A model generated the notes under the pieces. That model was given only the letters and a program-made list of their open reading frames with translations. It was not told the DNA's origin and ran no database searches. Shown one piece after another: positions 32,639 through 41,606 of a stretch of 64,000 nt of DNA. The DNA comes from Microcaldota archaeon (GTDB taxonomy: Archaea > Micrarchaeota > Micrarchaeia > Micrarchaeales > CABMGC01). Within the stretch, counting starts at the first letter, position 1, and every line of letters starts with the position of its first letter. The stretch spans positions 1-64,000 of the forward strand of contig JAKASU010000002.1 in NCBI GenBank assembly GCA_021818925.1, given 5' to 3'. A program made the translations under genes and the position numbers.

Positions 32639-33550
32639 ATGGGAAGCATGGGAAAGCGAAGGGAAAAATCCCAGGCGGCGATGGAGTACCTCACCACCTA
32701 CGGGTGGGCAATACTGGTAGTCGCGGTTGTGCTCGTGGCTCTCTACGCCTTTGGGATATTCAACGTAAACAACCTTGCGCCGCGGGCCCAACCAGGCTCA
32801 TGCCAAGTCTACAAGCAGGCGGGCCTGCCTTCCACGCTGGGTGGGCAATGCAGCACAGACACACTGCCGCAATTTGTACTTGATCTTCCTTTTTGCGGAA
32901 GCTGTGCAGGAAACACAGGCTATTCTGGCCCTATGTCTAACATCATCATCCCGTTCACCGTTTCCTTCTGGACAGATGTGATATCGGGTTCCGGGAACTC
33001 AAACGACAGGTTCTTTACTTTCAATCAAGAGAATCTTGTTATAGATAACAACGGCGGTTCTTCCACAAGCTACCAGATAAGAGTCCCGTGCGGCACTAGC
33101 GGTTGCTCGTATCCAGGCACGGGAGACGTATTCCAAGATAATGAGTGGTACATGTTCACTCTGGTCTTCACTTCCACCACATCCGTACTGCTATATGTCA
33201 ACGGCGCGTATTACGCCACCATCAGCCCTTCTTCGGCTGATGCGCTGGCCAGCACCTACACCAATCTCGCGATCTCCAGGTTGGGAGGCAACGGAGGCTG
33301 CACAAGTCCATGCAACTGGAACGGCTACATGTCAAACATCCAGATCTACAACACCTCGCTCCCAGCGAGCGACATTTCGTCTTTATACAATGAAGGCATC
33401 GGAGGAGCGCCGATAGACTTAAACTATCTTGCTGGTTGGTGGCCGTTGAACGGAAACATGAATGACTACTCAGGAAGCGGCAACTCCGGCACCGTATATA
33501 GCGATGCTTCCTTCACATCTAATTGGACGAGCGGCTACAATTCGCCGTGA
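32639..33550 (+). CDS. pilin-LamG adhesin 1
   Basis: A 303-residue exported protein fusing a type IV pilin-like start to a lectin-like domain. After a basic head (KRREKS) comes QAAMEYLTTYGWAILVV, with a hydrophobic helix to about residue 45, then APRAQPGSCQVYK. Residues about 95-300 form a LamG/concanavalin-like jelly roll. It includes PFTVSFWTDV, NEWYMFTLVF and the ending GWWPLNGNMNDYSGSGNSG. An assembled pilus would display the lectin domain on its surface. It is the first of three such genes, with four bases before the next. ATG 32648 (MGKRRE) is an alternative start. Ligands, probably sugars, are unknown. Confidence 0.85.
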   Translation: MGSMGKRREKSQAAMEYLTTYGWAILVVAVVLVALYAFGIFNVNNLAPRAQPGSCQVYKQAGLPSTLGGQCSTDTLPQFVLDLPFCGSCAGNTGYSGPMSNIIIPFTVSFWTDVISGSGNSNDRFFTFNQENLVIDNNGGSSTSYQIRVPCGTSGCSYPGTGDVFQDNEWYMFTLVFTSTTSVLLYVNGAYYATISPSSADALASTYTNLAISRLGGNGGCTSPCNWNGYMSNIQIYNTSLPASDISSLYNEGIGGAPIDLNYLAGWWPLNGNMNDYSGSGNSGTVYSDASFTSNWTSGYNSP

Positions 33551-33554
33551 TTGC

Positions 33555-34448
33555 ATGACAAACAAAAAATCTCAGTCGGCGATGGAATATCTGATGACCT
33601 ATGGATGGGCCATATTGATAATCGCTGTTGTGCTGGCCGCGCTCTTCCAGCTTGGCATATTTAGCTCCTTCAGCCTCGCGCCGCGGGCGCAGCCGGGAGC
33701 CTGCCAGGTCTACAGGCCCTATGGTCCGGGCAGCATATCGCTGATTGCGCTAACCGGGCTGTGCAACGGCGAGCTGCCGCAGTACGTGGGGGCCTTTAAC
33801 GGCCAGGGTTACGTGAACGTAGGCCAGCATACTCTCCTTCGGCTGAGAACACTCACGGTTACGGCGTGGGTGAATCTCATTTCCATCCATGGCCCGACAA
33901 GCTGGCAGGATGCGGTGTCAGAATACAACGGCGGATCGGATTGGATATTGAGGGTGAATGAGGGAGGGCCCGTGCTGCATACGCTGGTGAACCTCGGCGG
34001 AACGTGGTACGGTTCTGGGTACAGCGGTTGTGGAAGTTCCGGTGGAGCTCTCCCGATAAATAAGTGGATATTTGTGGCGATGACGTTCAATGGATATACT
34101 ATAACCGCGTATGGCAATGGTGCTTTGAACGGCACTACCTGCACACCACCGCCTGGCAACACCCTGGGTTACTCCAACCTGTATCTTGGAAGCAATGGAG
34201 GGGCAGGCTCTGAAATCGTCAACGGCTCTGTAGCCAATGTGCAGATATACAACACCTCCCTTACCGCGAACGAGATACAGACATTGTATATAGAAGGCAT
34301 TGGAGGAGCACCGACCGTACTGCAGAATCTCGTTGGATGGTGGCCGCTAAACGGCAACGCGAACGACTACAGCGGGAATAACTATAACGGCACAGCAACA
34401 AGCGTCTTTTACACCAGCCAGTGGACAAGTGGCTACAGCGTGCCGTGA
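33555..34448 (+). CDS. pilin-LamG adhesin 2
   Basis: A 297-residue relative of the preceding gene. ATG 33555 gives MTNKKSQSAMEYLMTYGWAI and a long hydrophobic helix; the frame is open upstream but only inside gene 1. The APRAQPGACQVYRPYGPGS neck is followed by LTGLCNGELPQYV and a LamG domain (VTAWVNLISIHGPT, NKWIFVAMTFNGY). It ends with the same GIGGAPTVLQNLVGWWPLN block as its neighbours. A disulfide between GCGSSGG and TTCTPP is possible. It is co-transcribed with gene 1. Confidence 0.87.
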   Translation: MTNKKSQSAMEYLMTYGWAILIIAVVLAALFQLGIFSSFSLAPRAQPGACQVYRPYGPGSISLIALTGLCNGELPQYVGAFNGQGYVNVGQHTLLRLRTLTVTAWVNLISIHGPTSWQDAVSEYNGGSDWILRVNEGGPVLHTLVNLGGTWYGSGYSGCGSSGGALPINKWIFVAMTFNGYTITAYGNGALNGTTCTPPPGNTLGYSNLYLGSNGGAGSEIVNGSVANVQIYNTSLTANEIQTLYIEGIGGAPTVLQNLVGWWPLNGNANDYSGNNYNGTATSVFYTSQWTSGYSVP

Positions 34449-34493
34449 CCAGCCAAGGCTAATATTCTTATCATTTGTAATTTTCCTGAGACG

Positions 34494-35375
34494 ATGCACG
34501 CAAAACGCGGTGTTGCTCGTGCGCAGAGCGCGATGGAGTACCTGGCTACCTACGGATGGGCCATACTCATCATAGCGGTGGTGCTGGCCACGCTTTTCAG
34601 CCTCGGCATATTCAGCCCAGGCAACTTTGCCCCGAAAGCCTCTCCGGGATCTTGCCAGGTGTACAGGCCAGGAGGCCCGTTAAGCATATCAGGAATCGCG
34701 CTTACCGGACTGTGCAACGGCGAGCTGCCGGAGTATGCTGCTAATTTTCCAACATCTTCATCAGTAGTAACTCTTAACAAAATAAATGGTCTTGGCACAT
34801 CTCTCACATCAAATGCACCGTTTTCGGCAAGTTTATGGCTTAATCTAGCAGGATTTCCAGGAGCCTATTATAGCATACTAACGTATGGGAATCCGTCGAA
34901 TGGGGGCTGGTACCTCAGAACGAGCAATAGCGGAACTAACTATATAGATTTCCGTTTCAACGAGTGCTCGTCTGCAGACTGCGAATGTTCACTCGTCTTC
35001 CCTTTATTATCTTCTAATACCTGGTATTACGTAGTAATTACATACAACGGTGTGGTTGGCAAAATCTATTTTAATGGCCAAAGCTCTGGTTCAGCGACAT
35101 GCTCAGACGCCGTCACAGCTGCGACCCCACAGATTGGTGGGGGCTGGCTTGGATACTTGTCTAATGTCCAGATATACAACACCTCCCTCTCCGCCAACGA
35201 GATACAGTATCTGTACACTGAAGGCATCGGTGGTGCGCCCCTTGTGCTGCAGAATCTCGTGGGCTGGTGGCCGCTAAACGGCAATACCAATGACTACAGC
35301 GGCGACAACCTTACTGGCAAAAACAACGGGGCAACATTCACGAGCTCGTGGACAAGCGGGTATACAGCTCCGTAG
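34494..35375 (+). CDS. pilin-LamG adhesin 3 with an AT-rich central domain
   Basis: A 293-residue member of the same family. The first 80 codons (QSAMEYLATYGWAILII, LTGLCNGELPEYA) and the last 70 (IQIYNTSLSANEIQYLYTEG-like, GWWPLNGNTNDYSG) closely match gene 2 at the DNA level. The central LamG part, about 34741-35150, is AT-rich with different codon use and little nucleotide match. This looks like a swapped ligand-binding cassette between conserved ends. It follows gene 2 by 45 bases. Confidence 0.87.
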   Translation: MHAKRGVARAQSAMEYLATYGWAILIIAVVLATLFSLGIFSPGNFAPKASPGSCQVYRPGGPLSISGIALTGLCNGELPEYAANFPTSSSVVTLNKINGLGTSLTSNAPFSASLWLNLAGFPGAYYSILTYGNPSNGGWYLRTSNSGTNYIDFRFNECSSADCECSLVFPLLSSNTWYYVVITYNGVVGKIYFNGQSSGSATCSDAVTAATPQIGGGWLGYLSNVQIYNTSLSANEIQYLYTEGIGGAPLVLQNLVGWWPLNGNTNDYSGDNLTGKNNGATFTSSWTSGYTAP

Positions 35376-35384
35376 AAGCAGACC

Positions 35385-36629
35385 TCACTTCACGACTATC
35401 TTGTCAGATATCTCAACGACGCGGTCGACGCTGTACCTGACCGGGTTCCCGAAGTTCGTGTTTATGATCAGGCCACCCTTCTTCGTGTCCACTCCGGCGA
35501 CCTTGCCTATCAGGGTGCCTAGCTCGTTAACCACAATCTTGTTCTTCAGCTTCTTCGTGCGCAGCACGCGGACGCGGAGCAGGTTCGCCACCACTGATAT
35601 CGCTATTCCTACCACTATCGCCGCGATGGTGAAGCCGAGAAACTGGCTGAAGTATATCTGACCGAGGAGCCAGGCCATGAACGAATAGGCGAGCACCCAG
35701 ACTATCAGCGATGAGCCTATGTAGACTCCATAGCGGAAGTTGCGGAAGACGTACTTGTTCGACTTCGTGTCTATCATCCTGCCGACCAGGTATAGGCCAA
35801 GCATGAAGGGCAGCAGTAGCAGGAATCCTTCGACCGCGTAAGCGGTAGCGAAACTGGCGTTGCCAGTTATGCCGAGCTGTGCGAGGTAATTGCTTGCCCC
35901 TATGAAGATGCTTGCTACAAAGAATACGAGCGCGCTAAGGTAGAAGACGAAGCTCATGCGCTCTATGCTGAAGCCGAATCCGCGGAACGATCCTATGAGT
36001 ATCTCCTCGAGTCCGAAGCCCTTTATCAGAAGATAGAGGCCGATGAGCCCTATTGGGACCTGCCACCCCAGTCCGGCAGCGTAGCTGATCGCAAAGAGAA
36101 GGAACAGAATCGCCGGTATGCCGAATACGATCCTCGCGTAGTGCGGCTCCTTGAGCTTCTCGAGTATCGCGACATACGTGCTCTCTAGCGCCTTGTTCTG
36201 CTTGACAGATACTGTCTTTACGCTGCTTATCTTCACCCTCGACTCTATTATCGGGAGCACGCGCTCGTCGCTTGCGCCGTCTGTCACGAAGAGGCAGGAA
36301 TCTGCCTTTGTCTGGTCTATCACATGCTCGATCTGCGTAGCTATCTCTCTGTCGGCGTTGTAGCCCTCGCTCTCCGCTCCGGTTATGGTAGCAACATTTA
36401 CCGAGTACCCGTCCTCCTTCAGATCGTCGTAGAGCTTGACCGCCTGGAACATCGTGTTTGCGTCGCTGTCCTCCGGGTCGGCTAGGGCAAGCTGTGTGGC
36501 GCCGTTAAGGTTCTGCACACGGCCGACCAGCGGCCCTCCTATCCTCGTCTTCCTGTAGAGGTCGTTGTCGACGTCTACAACCAGCACGAGTATGTGCTCT
36601 GACTTCTCCACGCCCTTTGACTTGGCCAT
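35385..36629 (-). CDS. DUF373-family membrane protein
   Basis: A 414-residue protein of the archaeal DUF373 family, function unknown. The soluble N-terminal 145 residues read LVLVVDVDNDLYRKTRIGGP and ADPEDSDANTMFQAVKLYDDL, with DVDND and DPEDSD as the family acidic motifs. Seven or so transmembrane helices fill residues 160-345. A C-terminal soluble part (KKGGLIINTNFGNPVRYSVD) follows. Acidic motifs hint at metal or nucleotide binding facing the cytoplasm. It converges with the pilin operon. It is close to, but not coupled with, a small membrane protein upstream. Confidence 0.88.
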   Translation of the reverse strand: MAKSKGVEKSEHILVLVVDVDNDLYRKTRIGGPLVGRVQNLNGATQLALADPEDSDANTMFQAVKLYDDLKEDGYSVNVATITGAESEGYNADREIATQIEHVIDQTKADSCLFVTDGASDERVLPIIESRVKISSVKTVSVKQNKALESTYVAILEKLKEPHYARIVFGIPAILFLLFAISYAAGLGWQVPIGLIGLYLLIKGFGLEEILIGSFRGFGFSIERMSFVFYLSALVFFVASIFIGASNYLAQLGITGNASFATAYAVEGFLLLLPFMLGLYLVGRMIDTKSNKYVFRNFRYGVYIGSSLIVWVLAYSFMAWLLGQIYFSQFLGFTIAAIVVGIAISVVANLLRVRVLRTKKLKNKIVVNELGTLIGKVAGVDTKKGGLIINTNFGNPVRYSVDRVVEISDKIVVK

Positions 36630-36680
36630 ACAAATAGAACTTGTGAAAGGTAGTATTTAAAACTACATATGGGGTTCGGT

Positions 36681-36992
36681 CTAGCGACGATTTTTCCTGC
36701 TCCTGCCGCCGGTGAGCAGCCTGCTGAACCCGGCCAGGTTGTCGACTATCTTCTCGTAGTGGTACAGGTAGGCCAGAGTGAAGAGCAGTATGAACGTGAA
36801 AATGACCTCGCCTGTCAGAGCCAGGTTCAGATAACGCTCTATGGAACTTAGGTTCGCGGAGTAGATGTTGAACGAGATGAGCGTGACCACGGCGATGGCT
36901 ACGTCTATGCCGAGAGAGCCGTAAGCCACCACGTCAAGAATCTTCTTTACCTTCTCTATTCTTTCGAACTCCCTGTACTGCACACCAACCAC
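36681..36992 (-). CDS. small membrane protein
   Basis: Not recognised. The 103-residue product has two clear hydrophobic helices (about residues 23-45 and 58-82), with a basic tail (RLLTGGRSRKNRR) that should lie in the cytoplasm. It precedes the DUF373 gene by 51 bases on the same strand, so a shared transcript is possible. Confidence 0.7.
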   Translation of the reverse strand: MVGVQYREFERIEKVKKILDVVAYGSLGIDVAIAVVTLISFNIYSANLSSIERYLNLALTGEVIFTFILLFTLAYLYHYEKIVDNLAGFSRLLTGGRSRKNRR

Positions 36993-37098
36993 CAGGATGA
37001 TAGGTTAGACCTGCAACCTATTTGAAGATTTTGTGCTGCAAGCAGATTGACGAAGCAGATTTTCGAACAATTAAATTTGTTTCCAACATATCAGTTGC

Positions 37099-37734
37099 AT
37101 GCCAGTTGAGCGTTTTGAGTCGGTGACTGACAAGAAGGTGTGGAGGAAGGCGATATCGCACCTTAAGAAAAGCGACAGGATACTGGCGAAGATCATAGCA
37201 GCGCATGGCGACCTGAGCCCTGACTGGGGCGCAACAGACCCCTATGAGGCCATAGTCGAGTCATTCATATACCAGCAGATAGCGGGTTCAGCGGCGGAAG
37301 CGATACTGAAGAAATTCAAGAAGCTGTACAAGGGCAGACTGCCAACGCCGAGGCAGTTCCTGAAGACGCCGGAGAAGAGGGTGAGAGGCGCGGGCATATC
37401 GCCGCAGAAGTACTCGTACATCAAGGACCTCTGCCTGCGTCTTGTCAACAAGGAGCTTGACCTGAGGAGCCTAGGGAAGCTGCCAGACGAGGAGGTGATA
37501 GCGATACTTGATGATGTAAGGGGCATAGGCAGGTGGACAGCGGAGATGTTCCTCATGTTCAGCCTAAGGAGAGTCGATGTCTTTCCGATTGACGACCTAG
37601 GCATACAGAACGCGGTGATGAAGGCTTACGGATTGAGACGCAGGCCTAGTAGAGAGACGATGAAAAGGGTGTCGGAAAAGTGGGCTCCGTACAGATCCAT
37701 AGCCTCTCTCTACCTTTGGCGCAGTCAGGACTGA
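37099..37734 (+). CDS. alkA: AlkA-like DNA-3-methyladenine glycosylase (HhH-GPD)
   Basis: A 211-residue base-excision enzyme that removes alkylated purines. The helix-hairpin-helix DDVRGIGRWTAEMFLMFSL is followed by the catalytic aspartate in VFPIDDLGIQNAV. FIYQQIAGSAAEAILKKF at the N-terminus fits the AlkA/MAG group. The bacterial AlkA N-terminal TBP-like domain is absent, as in short archaeal forms. ATTGACGAAG, a motif shared with the isoprenoid promoters, lies about 45 bases upstream. Confidence 0.93.
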   Translation: MPVERFESVTDKKVWRKAISHLKKSDRILAKIIAAHGDLSPDWGATDPYEAIVESFIYQQIAGSAAEAILKKFKKLYKGRLPTPRQFLKTPEKRVRGAGISPQKYSYIKDLCLRLVNKELDLRSLGKLPDEEVIAILDDVRGIGRWTAEMFLMFSLRRVDVFPIDDLGIQNAVMKAYGLRRRPSRETMKRVSEKWAPYRSIASLYLWRSQD

Positions 37735-37837
37735 ACTGAAATCAAGACTTCAATTTTAAGACGTCAAATCCGAAGTGAAACCGAACTGTGACAGAATAGA
37801 TTTTAATACGTATGTGCAAAGTTATTCCGGTGCAAGA

Positions 37838-39472
37838 ATGACGAAGACCTGGCAGACGAAGAAAAAGATACTGAAACTTGTTTCTAAAGGAGCTAAGACT
37901 CCGGGGGAGATAAGCGAGCATCTGGGTCTTGCGCCTTCCACCGTAAGCGAACATCTTGATGAATTGGAAAGGATGGGTGCGGTCAAGGAGGTGGAGAATG
38001 AGTTTATAAGAAAATGGAAGTATTACAAGGCAAACCCGGATTTTGATGTTCAGACGATTTCTAGCCTGAAAAAGGTAAGCAACATTCCGCAGATTTTGGG
38101 CGCGCTGGCCGTAGCTCTAGGATTGGTGGCGTTTTTCGTATTTGTAATCCCCAATGTTGGCACTCTGGGAAAGAGCAGCTCCGTTGTGTTTTCGCTGACC
38201 GACCCGCCCAGCGTTCCCAATGGAACCCAGGCACTAAACATAACCTATTCGTCGCTGCAGACCCACTACGTAGGTTCAGGAAATACAAACTCTTCTGCGT
38301 GGGTGCCAGGCAGCGGCAGCGGAAGCCTTGATCTGATGTCGCTAATAAACTCCAGTCAGATCATAGGAACCGGCAGCGTGCCAGAAAACAGCACCATAAA
38401 CATGGTAAGATTTGATATAGCATCAGCATACATAGTCATAAACGGCACGAAATACAATGTAACCGTGCCCAGCGGCGAGCTCACTGTGCCGGTCACAGGC
38501 GGAGGAAGGATAACCTCAAACTCCAGCGTGCTAATAGACCTCAGCCCTGTAGTTACCACCATATACACAAACAATTCTACCGATTTCGTGCTGGTACCAT
38601 CAGTTAGGGCGGTGTTCGTAGGCAGCACGAATGTCACCGGCCATGTGGGTGAGATGCACACGCTCACTCGCATGGAGCACGAACGGCTCAATGCGACAGC
38701 GCCGGTGATAGGCATAACAGATGCAAGCTTTAAGGTGGTCAACAACTCCACAGTACAGCTCAGCGTCACAGTGAAGAATGATGGGAACGAGAGCGTGCCG
38801 CTTGTGCATGTCATATTGTTCGGACTGCCTTCGGTTTTCGTATCGCCTGATGCGAACTCAAGAGTTGGCGCTGAGATAGACGCTAAACCGATGTTGGGGA
38901 ATGTTGCCACAGGCACAAGCGCCGGCATTGGAGGAGGAAAAAACAATGTGACAGTTGGCATATCTGAACGTGAAAAGACAGGAATTGGTTACAACTCTGA
39001 ATTTCCGGATGTGATCAACGGTGTACACGTGATGGTGTTCGGCAACGGGACGGTAAACGCCACAACCCACATGCCAATACTGAGTGCTGGCGACCAGTCA
39101 AAGCTCGAAAGCCTTGTCACAGTTGGCGCAGCGGTCAGGTCATTCAGGGTGCTGAACTTTCTGGTGACTGCGAACGGTACGCTAGCGCTGCCGTTTCTTG
39201 GCGTGAGGTGCAGTTGCAGAAACGCGACAGGCCCGTGCCCAGAGGCCGGACAGATATCAGTAATGTGCATCGTTGAAGGCGAAGTCAACGGCAGCAGCGT
39301 GGGATATACTCTACACCCCGGAGCGTCGGCAACCCTGACGTTCTCGGGTCGCATAGACTACGCAAACAATCACCTCCAAATAACCCCTATAAACGGAAGC
39401 AATTGGATGCTTGTGGTGCAAGGTGACAATGGCGCAAGGGCCGTGACAAACTTAACTGTGACAAGCGGCTAG
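37838..39472 (+). CDS. membrane-spanning HTH regulator with an external DUF4382 domain
   Basis: A 544-residue protein. Residues 1-75 are an ArsR-type winged helix (ILKLVSKGAKTPGEISEHLG, STVSEHLDELERMGAVKE). One transmembrane helix follows at about residues 89-110. The remaining 430 residues face outside: a DUF4382 domain (SLTDPPSVPNGTQALNITYS, DLMSLINSSQIIGTGSVPE) and a beta-rich C-terminal part with many N-glycosylation sequons. It could sense a surface ligand and control genes directly, like ToxR-type one-component regulators in bacteria. ATG 37838 is preferred to an earlier frame opening because the TATA-like TTTTAATACG lies about 35 bases before it. Target genes are not evident. Confidence 0.85.
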   Translation: MTKTWQTKKKILKLVSKGAKTPGEISEHLGLAPSTVSEHLDELERMGAVKEVENEFIRKWKYYKANPDFDVQTISSLKKVSNIPQILGALAVALGLVAFFVFVIPNVGTLGKSSSVVFSLTDPPSVPNGTQALNITYSSLQTHYVGSGNTNSSAWVPGSGSGSLDLMSLINSSQIIGTGSVPENSTINMVRFDIASAYIVINGTKYNVTVPSGELTVPVTGGGRITSNSSVLIDLSPVVTTIYTNNSTDFVLVPSVRAVFVGSTNVTGHVGEMHTLTRMEHERLNATAPVIGITDASFKVVNNSTVQLSVTVKNDGNESVPLVHVILFGLPSVFVSPDANSRVGAEIDAKPMLGNVATGTSAGIGGGKNNVTVGISEREKTGIGYNSEFPDVINGVHVMVFGNGTVNATTHMPILSAGDQSKLESLVTVGAAVRSFRVLNFLVTANGTLALPFLGVRCSCRNATGPCPEAGQISVMCIVEGEVNGSSVGYTLHPGASATLTFSGRIDYANNHLQITPINGSNWMLVVQGDNGARAVTNLTVTSG

Positions 39473-39582
39473 AAAACTTTCGCACGGAACTACGCATGCG
39501 CTGTTCGGATTATGTGAAAACTACAGCTGCGTGAAGAACGGGAAGCGGGTAGGCGAAGAATAAACTGAAAGAAAATGGGTGC

Positions 39583-40206
39583 TTAGAAGCCCAGTCTCTC
39601 CTTGACGAAGATGACCATTATCCTGCCAGGCCTGTCCCGCTCCAGTATCAGCATCTTTCCGACATAGCTGCCCTGCGTCCATCCGTACTGCTCATTTACG
39701 CGTTTGCTCTCGAGCGGCAGAGCGCGCTCTTTGATACGGCTGAAAGCAGCATCGAGATCCTTAACTATCTTCATCGTGCTCACCACGAGGATCACGTTCT
39801 GCGCGTCGAAGGCATAGAAAGATATCTGGCTACCGCTTGCTGATGCAACAACCATCTGGCCCTCCTCCGTTATCGCCTGCACGCTCCCTATCGCGTACGG
39901 CGCTGCAAGAAACTGACGCCTCATCTTGTTCCTTTCCTCTGCGTCTGTTATGCCGTGCAGCCTCTTCCTGACAGAGTCGTACCTGCCGCTCTCATCGATT
40001 GCCTGCGTTACGCCTATCTCGTTCATCGTCGTCGAGGAAGCTTCCATCACCGTCGAGCCCTCGGGGATCAGCTCAAGGACCTTGTTCTTCGCCTCCTCAC
40101 TGCTGGCGACCACGAACACCTCCATACCGCGCTTCTTCAGCGCCGCGGCTGTCCTTTCCACCGTTTGATCGTCAACGAGCGTGTCCCATGCCATGTTATC
40201 AACCAT
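39583..40206 (-). CDS. LUD-domain protein (LutC/YkgG-like)
   Basis: A 207-residue stand-alone LUD domain. KKRGMEVFVVASSEEAKNKVL, GSTVMEASSTTMNEIGV and GSVQAITEEGQMVVASASGSQ are typical. LutC works with LutA and LutB in bacterial lactate oxidation, but those genes are absent here. Its role in archaea is unknown; NAD or sugar-phosphate-type binding has been suggested for the fold. Confidence 0.85.
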   Translation of the reverse strand: MVDNMAWDTLVDDQTVERTAAALKKRGMEVFVVASSEEAKNKVLELIPEGSTVMEASSTTMNEIGVTQAIDESGRYDSVRKRLHGITDAEERNKMRRQFLAAPYAIGSVQAITEEGQMVVASASGSQISFYAFDAQNVILVVSTMKIVKDLDAAFSRIKERALPLESKRVNEQYGWTQGSYVGKMLILERDRPGRIMVIFVKERLGF

Positions 40207-40252
40207 ATTTTATCTCTTCAAGTATATAAACGTATAGGATATCCTATACTTA

Positions 40253-41554
40253 TCAGAAGTAGCCCCAGCTCAGAAGCATGTCGCTGTCGCGCGACCACCT
40301 CTGACCGATGTCTGAGCGGTAGAACATGTTCGGTATCATCACGTTGCTGACAGACTGGTATGCATTCTTTATAGCGTCGACCACAGTAACTCCGGAACCT
40401 GTCACCACAAGCGCGTAGCCCGACTGGCCGGCGATGTACCAGTCTTCCTTGACCTTCTTCACCTCGCCTATGTGGACGCCGTCGAGCGTCGGCTTCTTGA
40501 AAAGTATTGCTGCACCCTCCGAGTACTTCTTGAACGCCCGCAGGTCCTCGAAGGGAAACGGGGGTATGGCGATCACCACGCCCACCTGGAAGCCTTTCTT
40601 CGCCTTCATCTGGGCGCTCTTCCCGTGGGCTAGGTCGTACAGGAACTGACCCCACTCGCTGGTTATGCCCTCCATCTGTATGCTTATCGTGGGATAACCA
40701 AAACGGCTCGTGAACTCCAGAGGCCATATGCCCTTTGCGTTTGCTATGCAGTTTATGTCTATGTAGCCCACGTACCCGCTCTCTCCCAGCTTCTCGCGCA
40801 TCTTGAGCAGCGTCTGTTCAAAGACAGGGTTGTTTGATGTGTAATATATGAGAGTGCCCATCTCGCCTGTGCTCGGGCCTATCTCGTTAGGAAAGAGTTT
40901 CTTGTGCTCGAAGTTCACGCACACGGGCAGCACGAACTCCCTGCCGTTGAAGAACGCGCCAACAGCAACCTCCACGCCGTCGGCGTACTTCTGCAGCATG
41001 AAGCTCTTCATCTTCTTCGACCAGGTGTCCTTGTAGTGCTCAAGCACCTGTATCACGTCCTTGCCGTCGGCCTCTTGGCCCACAAACAACAGTTCCTTCT
41101 CGTCCTGTATCTCGCCGCTGGGCTTCAGCACGTACCTGTCGGGGTTAGCCTTGACGTATTTTACTGCTTCGTCGAAATCGGTGAAGCTCTGGCCCGAGAG
41201 TATGTTCACTCCGGCGTTCTTGAGCTCGACCTGCCCGAACTCTCTGTCAAGCTCGAGCTTATCAGTGTACGCCGATCCTCCAACGACGAACTTGCCTTCC
41301 TTCCTTAGCTGTTCCGCTTTTGCTCCGAAGCCGACATCATCGAAAATTATAACGTCAGCCCAATCCTTAGACTTCTCCCACTCGTCCACTTTATCGAAGA
41401 AACCGTCACCCACGTCCTTCTCCGCCTGATCGTGGCAGTAGAACCTCACATCGTGTCCCTCTTTCACGAGCTGCCATGCAAGGTCAGCGGAAAGAGCCTC
41501 TTGGGTCACAAAGAGAAACTTGTGTTTCTCCTTCTGGTCGCCGTTTTGAGTCAT
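40253..41554 (-). CDS. purD: PurD-like ATP-grasp ligase
   Basis: A 433-residue ATP-grasp enzyme resembling phosphoribosylamine-glycine ligase of purine synthesis. The N-terminal domain has DWADVIIFDDVGFGAKAEQLR. The ATP-grasp core shows YVLKPSGEIQDEKELLFVGQ, VEVAVGAFFNGREFVLPVCV and GPSTGEMGTLIYY. The final PLEFTSRFGYPTISIQMEGI matches the PurD pattern EFN-RFGDPE. Substitutions in these loops (EFTSRFGYP) leave room for a different substrate. No other purine gene is adjacent, so PurD is the best but not the only call. Confidence 0.72.
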   Translation of the reverse strand: MTQNGDQKEKHKFLFVTQEALSADLAWQLVKEGHDVRFYCHDQAEKDVGDGFFDKVDEWEKSKDWADVIIFDDVGFGAKAEQLRKEGKFVVGGSAYTDKLELDREFGQVELKNAGVNILSGQSFTDFDEAVKYVKANPDRYVLKPSGEIQDEKELLFVGQEADGKDVIQVLEHYKDTWSKKMKSFMLQKYADGVEVAVGAFFNGREFVLPVCVNFEHKKLFPNEIGPSTGEMGTLIYYTSNNPVFEQTLLKMREKLGESGYVGYIDINCIANAKGIWPLEFTSRFGYPTISIQMEGITSEWGQFLYDLAHGKSAQMKAKKGFQVGVVIAIPPFPFEDLRAFKKYSEGAAILFKKPTLDGVHIGEVKKVKEDWYIAGQSGYALVVTGSGVTVVDAIKNAYQSVSNVMIPNMFYRSDIGQRWSRDSDMLLSWGYF

Positions 41555-41606
41555 CGCCTCTGTCTTTATTGTCTTACTTAAATTTATTTATGCTTTCTCC
41601 AAGTCG

